NCBI GenBank assembly: GCA_002339085.1
Contig: DDDX01000082.1
Span: 1-64,000, forward strand
Length of the DNA: 64,000 nt
Source: Cellvibrionales bacterium UBA1969
GTDB lineage: Bacteria; Pseudomonadota; Gammaproteobacteria; Pseudomonadales; UBA7434
Direction of reading: 5' to 3'
Below the pieces are notes generated by a model, which was not told the DNA's origin, ran no database searches, and saw nothing but the letters and a program-made list of their open reading frames with translations. Every line of letters begins with the position of its first letter. Position 1 is the first letter of the stretch. The position numbers and the translations under genes were made by a program. This document shows, piece by piece, positions 34,351 to 42,805 of the stretch.

Positions 34351-36249
34351 TTAGGAGAGCTGAGCCAGCTCAACACCATGCTTGGATTCTTTTAGGATGT
34401 CTAGGCGGGTTTTCATTGGGGGAATTTCTTCACTATCAATTAAAATATCTAGCAATATAGGACCTGATGGCGATTGAAGCTCAGTTGGATCAATATCACT
34501 GAAGTCTTCCCAACACTCAACCCTATGACCTTTGACGCCCACAGCCTGAGCCATTTCAGCAAAATTAATCGGCGGCAATTCAGCGCCCACTTCTTCCGCC
34601 TTATTCATTCGTTGACCGTGTCTGACCATACCGTATCCTTGATCATTCAAAATTATATAAATAACGGGAAGTTGATGCTCAATTGCTACAGTGATTTCTT
34701 GACCAGACATAAGATAAGAACCATCACCCGTAATACACACAACCGGTGATTTTCGGTTACCAAATGCAGCACCCACTGCCGCACCAATAGCCCAGCCCAT
34801 CGCGCCAAAACCCATAGCAATGTAAAAAGCATCCGCTTTAGGTAGATGCATATAATGCGTCGCCCAACTCCAAGCATTACCCGTATCAACAAAATAACGG
34901 CTATTATCGGCACACTTATCGGTTAGCGCCGCCATTAAACGCTGCGGTTTTATGGGTAAATCTTGACTTAATAATTTTTCTGGCTCAATAATTTCAATAT
35001 TGGCTGGCAGCAAATGAGTCATCAGCTTTTGGCTAGCTTGCGACGCCTGAAGCGCATCGACCGTAGCATGCGGATAAGCGAGGTATTTCGGATCAATGCC
35101 AGTAATGAGCTTGGCAAATAAGGTATGCAAGTTGCCGTATACATGCAAATAAGCCATGGGTGAGCGATCAAAGCTACCCACTGAAGAAGCAATATGCACT
35201 AAGCGATCATTCAACAAAGCTTGGGTATCCCAGCCTGCGGTATCTAGCTCATTAAAACTGGTGCCCACCGCTAACACTAGATCAACACTGTCATCAACCA
35301 ATGCACGGCGAGCACTTTCATGGCCGCCAAAACCGAATACACCACAATAGCGAGGGTGGCCAGCACCTAACCAACGTTTTCCGGCAGGCGAGCTGACGAT
35401 ATTCGCTTCGACTAAATCAGCAAAATGCAAAATTTGGTCGGCAGCATCACCGCAATCTTCACCGATTAAAAGCGTGATATTACGGCCATTAAAACGAGAC
35501 GCCTCGATCGCTGACAGTAAGGCTTGATAACTGGCATCATCGACTGCAACTGGCTCTCTGAGCAGAGTCGCGACATTAAAGCTAGCAGCAGCATTCGGCA
35601 CGGGCATCGATAAAATATCGGCCGGAATACTCAAATGGACAGGACCGCGAGGGCGTCGGAATGCCGTTGATAAGGCTGTGAATAATTTTCCTTCTAATTG
35701 ATCGGGATGCGAAACCAATGAGCTGTAGCGAGTACAGTGATCAAAAATAGACACAACATCAACTAAATCACTCGATGACTCTTGAAAACCCCGCTGACCA
35801 AAGCTCGGCAAGGCTGTTTGAGGGGTAATCACCAGCATCGGCACCCGGTCGACATAGGCATTAGCCACACCCGTCAGTAAATTCGTTGCTCCTGGGCCCG
35901 TGGTTGAACAACAAACACCTAACTTACCCGTTGATCGCGCATAGCCGTCGGCCATAAAGGCAGCGCCAGTTTCATGACGAGCCACTACCATCTGGGGGCC
36001 CGATACTGAGCGAGACCTTTTACGCTCAAGCGCGCGGGAGTGATGAACCGATGTTTGGGGAATTTCGCCCTTATGACGCCGGGCTAAAGCATCAAACAGC
36101 CCTTCAATCGCGCCACCGGGTATTCCAAAAACATACTCGACATCGATTTGACTGAGATAATCAACGATCAAATCAGCGTAAGTAAAAGCGGGGGTAGCCG
36201 TTTTAGCTGGCGCCTGTGATTTACCAATAATATGTTTTATTTCAGACAC
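34351..36249 (-). CDS. thiamine-diphosphate enzyme, acetolactate-synthase-like
   Basis: A 632-residue ThDP enzyme with the three-domain layout of acetohydroxyacid synthase and oxalyl-CoA decarboxylase. The catalytic Glu is in RHETGAAFMADG, TTGPGATNLLTGVANAY follows, and the ThDP/Mg motif begins ITGDGSYLMSGQE and ends in IILND. An unusual insert of about 30 basic residues (including HHSRALERKRSRSVSG) separates the first strand and GIPGGA from the Glu motif. Length exceeds the usual 550-600. No small regulatory subunit (ilvH-type) is adjacent, so branched-chain synthesis is unlikely; a decarboxylase or lyase on a 2-oxo acid or acyl-CoA is possible. It lies 257 nt upstream of the TonB receptor on the same strand. 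Confidence 0.8.
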   Translation of the reverse strand: MSEIKHIIGKSQAPAKTATPAFTYADLIVDYLSQIDVEYVFGIPGGAIEGLFDALARRHKGEIPQTSVHHSRALERKRSRSVSGPQMVVARHETGAAFMADGYARSTGKLGVCCSTTGPGATNLLTGVANAYVDRVPMLVITPQTALPSFGQRGFQESSSDLVDVVSIFDHCTRYSSLVSHPDQLEGKLFTALSTAFRRPRGPVHLSIPADILSMPVPNAAASFNVATLLREPVAVDDASYQALLSAIEASRFNGRNITLLIGEDCGDAADQILHFADLVEANIVSSPAGKRWLGAGHPRYCGVFGFGGHESARRALVDDSVDLVLAVGTSFNELDTAGWDTQALLNDRLVHIASSVGSFDRSPMAYLHVYGNLHTLFAKLITGIDPKYLAYPHATVDALQASQASQKLMTHLLPANIEIIEPEKLLSQDLPIKPQRLMAALTDKCADNSRYFVDTGNAWSWATHYMHLPKADAFYIAMGFGAMGWAIGAAVGAAFGNRKSPVVCITGDGSYLMSGQEITVAIEHQLPVIYIILNDQGYGMVRHGQRMNKAEEVGAELPPINFAEMAQAVGVKGHRVECWEDFSDIDPTELQSPSGPILLDILIDSEEIPPMKTRLDILKESKHGVELAQLS

Positions 36250-36600
36250 TTAATACCCTTTAAGTTTGAATAAACATAGGCAAAAACACACTGATAATCG
36301 ACTTTATTAACCAGTCTATGCCTTATGAAACACCCCAACAACGACCAATAGCTTATCCAATAATATTCTGCTTACTATAGACGATATTTTTACAGCCATA
36401 CCTTCAGTTTGTCATGTAAATTATTGGTTTTAATGAATTATTTACAAATGAATTAAAAAATAATCAAATATTGGCGGCAAATTACCAAATATCTGCCAAA
36501 CTTAAAGCTCAAAGAACTCATTTTACTGCATCAGTTGCAAAATTAGGCTATTTAATAAACTAACCAATGACGGTAATTATGCTAGGGATACTGCACACAA
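36250..36600. other. AT-rich intergenic region
   Basis: 351 bp between the divergent ThDP enzyme and binding-protein genes. An imperfect inverted repeat (TTGGCGGCA near 36470 and ATCTGCCAA near 36500) is present. No gene or clear promoter was recognised. Confidence 0.4.
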
Positions 36601-37614
36601 TTGACTTATATAACAGCACCTAGGCAAGCAATTTGCTATTCAAGCAATAAACTACCTCGCAGTTTCTTTCTGCGTATCGCCTGCTTGTTGCTTCTTATAA
36701 TCATTAGCGATTTAAGCCATGCTGAAAACCGTATTACCCCGTTCGAATCAAGCACCACTATTCCGATTAAAACAAGCTTAATTATGCCTTTAGTGACTGG
36801 CGCCGCTAAAACTATTTATGAAGATATTGCCGAGGGTATTAGATCGAATAGCGATCTTAAAATTTCTATTCTTATGATTGATAAAGCATCATCCATTGAG
36901 ATGGTTGAACAACATATTCTGGAAAACAACAGTGAATTAGTCATTGCGCTAGGCAATACCAGTTACCGCTTAGCCGCATTATTACCTATCGATACAATGG
37001 TTATAGCCGGGGGAATTACTGGCAACCAGTCGTTAAGACCAACGCTCAGTTTGTCGAGCGATCCTGAATCGGCATTAAAAGAACTGAAACGTATTGCACC
37101 CCATATTGAAGATGTGATGATGGTATATAACGAATCAATAAATGGTTGGTGGTACAACAAAGCCAAAAAAATTGCTCCCAAATATGGTTTTAATATTATT
37201 GGCTACAACGCTAAGAATATTAAAGCCGGTGTTGAGTCATATCAGAAACTTTTAGATGATGCCTCGCCGAAGACTTCAGCTATTTGGTTGCCGCTACGAA
37301 ATATTGTACCTTCTAAAACGATACTGCCAATGTTACTCGAGCGCGCATGGGGTAAAAAGTTAGCAGTATTTTCTAACAACCCTTCGCATACAAAGCTCGG
37401 TGGCCTAATGGCCATCTACCCAGAGCATCAAAAAATGGGCAGCCAGCTAGCTGAATTTGCGGCTGATCACTTCCAAGGTAAAACAAATGATCCCGTTATT
37501 GGCACTCAGGAACTCCGTATTGCCATTAACTTACGAACCAGCTCGCACATTGGTATTCGCTTAAGCGCAACAGATCAGGCTAGATTTGATAAAATCTACC
37601 CAACGCAACGCTAG
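36601..37614 (+). CDS. periplasmic ABC-type substrate-binding protein
   Basis: A 337-residue exported protein read from a TTG start (no in-frame ATG precedes the signal peptide; AGGG lies 13 nt upstream, so the start is weakly supported). The hydrophobic signal LRIACLLLLIIISDLSHA is followed by a two-lobed Rossmann-like body with LVIALGNTSYRLAALLP, MVIAGGITGNQ, and the C-terminal GTQELRIAINLRTSSHIGIRL, matching the ABC_sub_bind (YtfQ/TrpX-like) family. No permease or ATPase is nearby. A histidine kinase follows 10 nt later, so it probably works as the sensory partner of that kinase rather than in transport. Confidence 0.72.
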   Translation: MTYITAPRQAICYSSNKLPRSFFLRIACLLLLIIISDLSHAENRITPFESSTTIPIKTSLIMPLVTGAAKTIYEDIAEGIRSNSDLKISILMIDKASSIEMVEQHILENNSELVIALGNTSYRLAALLPIDTMVIAGGITGNQSLRPTLSLSSDPESALKELKRIAPHIEDVMMVYNESINGWWYNKAKKIAPKYGFNIIGYNAKNIKAGVESYQKLLDDASPKTSAIWLPLRNIVPSKTILPMLLERAWGKKLAVFSNNPSHTKLGGLMAIYPEHQKMGSQLAEFAADHFQGKTNDPVIGTQELRIAINLRTSSHIGIRLSATDQARFDKIYPTQR

Positions 37615-37624
37615 GGGTGGAATA

Positions 37625-39244
37625 ATGAGTTTTATACAGTTAATCAATTCCTCTTTATACGCCAGAAAAAAAGCGGGGAATAAAAAGCCCCAAAGCTTTC
37701 AAAAAAAGCTTTTTATCAACTTTGCCATCACCGGTTTTATCATTGCTATTGCCGCTGCATTTGCCTATTCCTATATTGCCAGCAATATGATTGCTACATT
37801 TTATGAACGAGAGGGCTTACAAGCAACCGAGCACTTTGCTCAACTCAGCGAGCTAGCATTAATTTACGAAAGCGGTGAAAACGCCAAAGAAGCAGCATTA
37901 GCCACTTTAAATTATCCGAGTATCAAGCATGTTGCAGTCATCAGCGACAGCAGTAAAATCATCTTAGCCGAAGGTGAAACGAACCAAGCGATACTCTCAT
38001 CGCTAGAAAAAAATGATTGGCAAGATAAAACTGCACAAATTTTTTCTTCTAGCCAAACGACATGGCAAGTTGCTGCACCTGTCTTCACCTCTTATAGCGA
38101 AGATAACAGTAGCTTTGGCCTAAACGATGAGAGTATTGAAGAAATATACTTAGGCTATGTTGCCTTACAAATTGATACATCTGAATTACGAAGCTTTCAA
38201 TTGCTATTATTTATACGAAACCTAGGCCTCGGCCTCGGTTATGGCTTAGTATTCGCTACGCTATTAATACTCACTTTACGGCGGCTATTAACGCCAATGA
38301 ATAAACTAACTAAGGTAATGGAGCAAACATCAGACGGCAACTATAGAATTTCTGAAATCGACGATAATGCATCAAAAGAAATCATTAAAGTCGCTGAAGT
38401 TTATAACCAAATGATTTCTAATTTAGCTGAGCGCGATCAAAAATTACGTAGCCAAAAAAACCTACTGGAGACAGAGGTTACCTTGAGAACCAGTGAATTA
38501 GTTCAAGCAAGGGATGCCGCTTTAGAAGCCAACCAGCATAAAACCGAGTTTCTTGCTAATGTTACTCATGAGCTTCGCACACCACTGCAAAGCATTATTG
38601 GTTATTCGGAAGTCGTCAAAGAGCTACTGCTTGATGAAGGGGTTATTCATACCCAGGGCGACCTCGATAAAATCACGCATAATGCAGACCACTTATTAGG
38701 TTTAATCAATTCAATTTTAGATATATCAAAGATTGAAGCCGGCAAAATGGAACTTAATAACCAGCAAACTAATGTCGCTGAATTACTTAATAAAGTAGCT
38801 GATACCATTGCACCGCTTATCGAAAAAAATAACAATACATTAACTGTTAATACAAAAAATATTAAACAAGATATCGACATTGATCAGAAGAAATTATTTC
38901 AAGTGCTATTAAATTTGCTGAGCAACGCAGCTAAATTTACCCACCAAGGCTCCATTCAATTATCGGCTTCAATCAATAATGAGCTTTTAACTATTTACGT
39001 TATCGATAGCGGTATCGGTATTAGCCCACAGCAGCAAGCCGTTATTTTTGAGCCTTTCAGACAAATAGATGGCAGTGAAACGAGGAAATTTGTTGGCACC
39101 GGTCTAGGACTATCAATCGCGATGAATCTTACTAAATTAATTGGAGGTGATATCAGCCTCAGTAGCGAAGTAGGCAAAGGGTCATGCTTCCAATTAACAC
39201 TGCCAATAAGCCAACAATTAGGCGCAACAGAAGCGGTTAATTAG
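37625..39244 (+). CDS. membrane sensor histidine kinase (HAMP type)
   Basis: About 539 residues from the ATG at 37625, chosen because GGGGTGGA stands just upstream; an earlier start at 37586 would run into the previous gene. Two membrane helices (near 35-60 and 195-220) enclose a periplasmic sensor of ~130 residues. A HAMP segment (LRRLLTPMNKL) and coiled coil lead to the kinase core: H-box VTHELRTPLQS (His near 315), N-box LLNLLSNAAKF, G1 DSGIGIS and G2 GTGLGLSI. There is no receiver domain and no response regulator next to it. Paired with the binding protein it forms a periplasmic sensing unit. Confidence 0.9.
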   Translation: MSFIQLINSSLYARKKAGNKKPQSFQKKLFINFAITGFIIAIAAAFAYSYIASNMIATFYEREGLQATEHFAQLSELALIYESGENAKEAALATLNYPSIKHVAVISDSSKIILAEGETNQAILSSLEKNDWQDKTAQIFSSSQTTWQVAAPVFTSYSEDNSSFGLNDESIEEIYLGYVALQIDTSELRSFQLLLFIRNLGLGLGYGLVFATLLILTLRRLLTPMNKLTKVMEQTSDGNYRISEIDDNASKEIIKVAEVYNQMISNLAERDQKLRSQKNLLETEVTLRTSELVQARDAALEANQHKTEFLANVTHELRTPLQSIIGYSEVVKELLLDEGVIHTQGDLDKITHNADHLLGLINSILDISKIEAGKMELNNQQTNVAELLNKVADTIAPLIEKNNNTLTVNTKNIKQDIDIDQKKLFQVLLNLLSNAAKFTHQGSIQLSASINNELLTIYVIDSGIGISPQQQAVIFEPFRQIDGSETRKFVGTGLGLSIAMNLTKLIGGDISLSSEVGKGSCFQLTLPISQQLGATEAVN

Positions 39245-39249
39245 TAGCG

Positions 39250-39972
39250 TTACTTCTTTATGCCAGGCCAAAAAAGACTAATCAGCCACACCCAAAACGA
39301 GTTACCTTCTAATATCATGCGGTCGATCTGATCATATTCTTTTGCATGCTCTAATGGATCAGCAAAAAAATCGCTTCTGGTTTTAAATCCTTGATCGGGA
39401 TCAAGATCACGAACCTTAACCGCTGGATTCCCTGCTACGATAGTATTTTCCGGTACATCTTTAGTGACCACTGAACCTGCTGCTACGATACTGTTCTCAC
39501 CGATATGTACTCCTTTCAAGATAGTGGCATGATCGCCAATCCAAACATTGTCTTCAATGATCACAGGCTTGCTAGCTTGGTCGCGACTCATGCGATCATA
39601 TACACCATGCCAGTCTGAGTCTGTAATGTAAGCGCCGTTAGCGAACATGCAACTATCGCCAATGGAGATTTTATTTGCCGCGCTGATTCTTACCCCTGGA
39701 GATATCATCACATAATGACCGATAGTTATTTCGCCATCGCCTTCACTTACACCCCAAACACCAATCGAGACGTGGCGATCTGGTTCAGCGACGATCGTTG
39801 CACAATCACCTAACGAAATTCCCTCGCCATTGATCTTAATATGCCATGGCCGCATAAAAGTACCAAATTGACCTAAGAATTTAAATCGAGGCCGCAAAAA
39901 ATATTCGGCATAGGCGCCCCGTAACCTTAAATAGGTTTTTTTAATCCAGTAAGGTCGATAATCTTTTTGCAT
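39250..39972 (-). CDS. left-handed beta-helix acyltransferase (WcaF/NodL-like)
   Basis: A 240-residue hexapeptide-repeat protein. Repeats run from about residue 70 to 195 with NVWIGDHATILKGVHIGENS, IVAAGSVVTKDVPENTIVAG and the terminal NPAV signature. The putative catalytic His is in YITDSDWHGVYD. The N-terminal ~50 residues are basic and helical (YWIKKTYLRLRG) and the last ~20 are hydrophobic (FWVWLISLFWPG), suggesting membrane contact. It likely acetylates a sugar or lipid acceptor in envelope polysaccharide synthesis; no other such genes adjoin. It is convergent with the histidine kinase (5 nt apart). Confidence 0.78.
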   Translation of the reverse strand: MQKDYRPYWIKKTYLRLRGAYAEYFLRPRFKFLGQFGTFMRPWHIKINGEGISLGDCATIVAEPDRHVSIGVWGVSEGDGEITIGHYVMISPGVRISAANKISIGDSCMFANGAYITDSDWHGVYDRMSRDQASKPVIIEDNVWIGDHATILKGVHIGENSIVAAGSVVTKDVPENTIVAGNPAVKVRDLDPDQGFKTRSDFFADPLEHAKEYDQIDRMILEGNSFWVWLISLFWPGIKK

Positions 39973-40010
39973 TATCAGTGTTCCTAAGGTATTTAAATCA
40001 ACTGAAACAA

Positions 40011-40026
40011 TAGATATACATATCTA
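40011..40026. promoter_or_regulatory. perfect palindrome, possible operator
   Basis: TAGATAT-AC-ATATCTA, a perfect 7-bp inverted repeat, lies in the 136-bp divergent region 38 nt upstream of the acyltransferase start. Its position and symmetry suit a dimeric repressor site; AT-rich chance symmetry is the alternative. Confidence 0.45.
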
Positions 40027-40060
40027 ATGATATACTATGCCATAATATAAACCCTAATAT

Positions 40061-40080
40061 AAACAAATTGACAATTGTTT
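40061..40080. promoter_or_regulatory. second near-palindrome in the same divergent region
   Basis: AAACAAATT-GAC-AATTGTTT pairs apart from one extra A. It lies 28 nt before the TrmB-like start and could be an operator or promoter element. Confidence 0.35.
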
Positions 40081-40108
40081 ATTAACAGCGATTATTCAAG
40101 CCACGACT

Positions 40109-40798
40109 ATGGAATACTCTTCAAGTAATGTTGACAGCAATCAAACTGAAGCGCATGACAAGGTCGGTGAAGTCGTTCATAAACATTGGCGTACGCAGTT
40201 TCAAAAGCCTATTGCAGAACACAACCAACGCGCCTATCAACAAGCAATAGCGGCAATAAATAAGCCATCTATTATATTTGATTCCGGTTGTGGCAATGGT
40301 AATAGCACTTTGAAACTAGCCGCCCAATACCCTGATTCCTTTATTATCGGTATCGATAAGTCCCTATCACGCCTCACTAAGCAAGCAGATAAGGCCAACC
40401 AATCGCTTAACAACCCTAATTTTATCTTAATTAGGGCGGACCTTATTGATTTCTGGCGCTTGGCAGCGAATGACAATATAGCTTTACTGCGGCACTTTAT
40501 ACTTTACCCAAACCCATGGCCAAAAAAACACCATTTGAAACGGCGCTGGCATACCTCTCCATTATTCAAAACAATCATCGCCCTAGGCGGTCAACTTGAA
40601 ATAAGGAGCAATTGGCCTATCTATATCGATGAATTTTCTACCGCATTAACAACACAGCGATTTACCAGCCAAAAAATATTACTGGAAATACATAATAATC
40701 AATGGCTGTCGGACTTCGAAAAAAAATACCACAAAAGTCAACATAGCTTATGGCAGTTAACCGCTGATCTTACGGTTGACAACCGTAACAATGGGTAA
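40109..40798 (+). CDS. TrmB-like tRNA (guanine-N7)-methyltransferase
   Basis: A 229-residue SAM methyltransferase. SAM motif I is FDSGCGNGNS (57-66), and YPNPWPKKHHLKRRWH (133-148) is the TrmB signature (usually FPDPWPKKRHxKRR), which contacts tRNA for N7 methylation of G46. The catalytic Asp of the usual FPDPWP is Asn here, and the N-terminal region HWRTQFQKPIAEHNQ is not that of canonical TrmB. It is probably a TrmB-family paralogue; whether it modifies tRNA is uncertain. Confidence 0.75.
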   Translation: MEYSSSNVDSNQTEAHDKVGEVVHKHWRTQFQKPIAEHNQRAYQQAIAAINKPSIIFDSGCGNGNSTLKLAAQYPDSFIIGIDKSLSRLTKQADKANQSLNNPNFILIRADLIDFWRLAANDNIALLRHFILYPNPWPKKHHLKRRWHTSPLFKTIIALGGQLEIRSNWPIYIDEFSTALTTQRFTSQKILLEIHNNQWLSDFEKKYHKSQHSLWQLTADLTVDNRNNG

Positions 40799-40855
40799 CA
40801 AAATCAACCTATATGCGGCAACACACAGAATATTTGCCTCACTTAAGGATCTTAT

Positions 40856-41674
40856 ATGACTAACAATCCGCCACTTCCTTCGGATCCTCAATTCGCCAGT
40901 GAAAAAATAAAGATCTGGAAATGCATCTTAACAGAGGCAAAAAAGGAAGCTAAAGCTGAGCCCTTATTGGCTGACTTCTTGGATCAAGCCATTCTCAACC
41001 ATGAAAATTTTGCCTCAGCTTTATCGCTTCATCTCTCTAACCTTCTTTGCAATCTCACTGCTTCCGCTCAGTCACTGCAAGAGATATTTAGCGAAGCTTA
41101 CGAAAAAGATAATACGATTGTAGACGCTGCTTTTAGCGATATTTTAGCGATTCGTAATCGTGATTCGGCTTGTAATGAATGTGGCACCCCATTTTTATAC
41201 TATAAGGGATTTCATGCCTTACAAGCTTTTCGGGTGGCGCATTGGCTGTGGCATCAACAACGGCGTGAATTTGCATTGTTTCTGCAAAGCCGCATATCGA
41301 CCTGCTTTAGTGTTGATATTCATCCTGCTGCAAAAGTGGGTTTTGGTTTAATGTTGGACCATGCAACAGGGATTGTTATCGGAGAAACCAGTGTTATCGG
41401 TGACAATGTTTCAATCATGCAATCCGTCACGCTTGGCGGTACCGGCAAAGAAACCAAAGATCGTCATCCTAAAATAGCAGCTGGCGTATTGATTGGCGCC
41501 GGCAGTAAGATTTTAGGCAATATCAATGTTGGTGAAGGGGCAAAAGTCGGTGCTGGCAGCGTAGTGCTTAACGACGTTCCTGCACACTCAATGGTTACCG
41601 GTGTGCCGGCCGTCGTTGTAGGCAAACCTGACGAATCAATGCCTTCATTGTCTATGAATCAAAATTTAAGCTAA
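40856..41674 (+). CDS. cysE: serine O-acetyltransferase
   Basis: A 272-residue protein with an N-terminal helical domain and a C-terminal left-handed beta-helix. DIHPAAKVGFGLMLDHATG holds the catalytic His156 and the Asp168-His169 pair, and GETSVIGDNVSIMQSVTLGG, then GVLIGAGSKILGNINVGEGA, are CysE repeats. It makes O-acetylserine, the first step of cysteine synthesis. It is 57 nt downstream of the TrmB-like gene and convergent with hemE. Confidence 0.94.
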   Translation: MTNNPPLPSDPQFASEKIKIWKCILTEAKKEAKAEPLLADFLDQAILNHENFASALSLHLSNLLCNLTASAQSLQEIFSEAYEKDNTIVDAAFSDILAIRNRDSACNECGTPFLYYKGFHALQAFRVAHWLWHQQRREFALFLQSRISTCFSVDIHPAAKVGFGLMLDHATGIVIGETSVIGDNVSIMQSVTLGGTGKETKDRHPKIAAGVLIGAGSKILGNINVGEGAKVGAGSVVLNDVPAHSMVTGVPAVVVGKPDESMPSLSMNQNLS

Positions 41675-41701
41675 TGATAACGTTAAGTGGCCATCGATTG
41701 A

Positions 41702-42775
41702 CTACTGATGATAATACGGGGAAAACTGCTTAACCGCTTCGATAAAGGCGGCCGCATGTTCGGGTTCAACGTCTGGCGTAATGCCATGCCCGAGATTAAA
41801 AACGTGGCCAGAGTCTGCGTCATGCTGCCCGTAAGACGCGAGCAATCTTTTGACTTCTTCTTCAATAACCGAGATAGGCGCCAATAATATATTAGGATCC
41901 ATATTACCTTGCAACGCTACTTGCGATCCTACTTTAGCTTTTGCAATACCGAGATCCACTGTCCAATCAAGGCCAACCGCATGGCAGCCGCATTGGCTAA
42001 TAGCCTCCAACCAAGGTGCTCCACCTTTAGTGAAAGCAATAACAGGCACCACCGTACCATCCGGTCGATTAACCTTTAAACCAGCAATGATCTTCTGAAT
42101 ATAATCCAGCGAGAATTCCAAATAGCTGGCGTGACTAAGGACACCGCCCCAAGTATCAAATATTTGTACTGCTTGCGCACCGGCATCAATCTGGGCGTTC
42201 AAGTAATTAGTCACTACTATCGCCAACTTATCTAACAACAGGTGCATAGCCGTTGGATTGGCATAAAGTAAACGCTTAATCTTTTTAAATTCGCGGGTCG
42301 AGCCACCTTCAACCATATACGTGGCTAGTGTCCAGGGGCTGCCGGTAAAGCCAATTAATGGCACGGCCCCATCCAAGGCTTGGCGAATCATAGTGACCGC
42401 ATCCATCACGTAACGTAGATCACTCAACACATCGACTGATAGATTTTCAATATCGGTCTGCGAACTAATAGGACGCTGGAATTTAGGCCCTTCTCCTTCG
42501 GCAAAATAGAGGCCCAACCCCATCGCATCAGGAATCGTTAAAATATCAGAAAATAAAATAGCGGCATCTAAAGGAAAACGCTGCAATGGTTGCAAGGTCA
42601 CTTCCGTTGCCAGCTCTGTGTTTTTACACAGCGACAAAAAATCACCTGCTTTAGCCCTTGTAGCACGGTATTCCGGCAAATAGCGCCCTGCCTGACGCAT
42701 CATCCAAACCGGTGTCGCATCTACCGGTTGACGAAGCAGTGCGCGAATAAAACGATCGTTTTTTAATGCAGACAT
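41702..42775 (-). CDS. hemE: uroporphyrinogen decarboxylase
   Basis: A 357-residue full-length enzyme of haem synthesis: it decarboxylates the four acetate side chains of uroporphyrinogen [19 protein letters not shown] (near 22-37), [14 protein letters not shown] and [17 protein letters not shown] are HemE signatures. It is 30 nt after the diflavin reductase gene, keeping the gltB-x-hemE order known from Pseudomonas. Confidence 0.96.
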   Translation of the reverse strand: MSALKNDRFIRALLRQPVDATPVWMMRQAGRYLPEYRATRAKAGDFLSLCKNTELATEVTLQPLQRFPLDAAILFSDILTIPDAMGLGLYFAEGEGPKFQRPISSQTDIENLSVDVLSDLRYVMDAVTMIRQALDGAVPLIGFTGSPWTLATYMVEGGSTREFKKIKRLLYANPTAMHLLLDKLAIVVTNYLNAQIDAGAQAVQIFDTWGGVLSHASYLEFSLDYIQKIIAGLKVNRPDGTVVPVIAFTKGGAPWLEAISQCGCHAVGLDWTVDLGIAKAKVGSQVALQGNMDPNILLAPISVIEEEVKRLLASYGQHDADSGHVFNLGHGITPDVEPEHAAAFIEAVKQFSPYYHQ

Positions 42776-42805
42776 GATAGGTCGCTGACTAAAACAGCTG
42801 TTAAC

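Noticed and set aside
40770..40788. TTACGGTT-GAC-AACCGTAA stem at the end of the TrmB-like gene as a terminator
   Set aside because: It lies inside the coding sequence and no T run follows.
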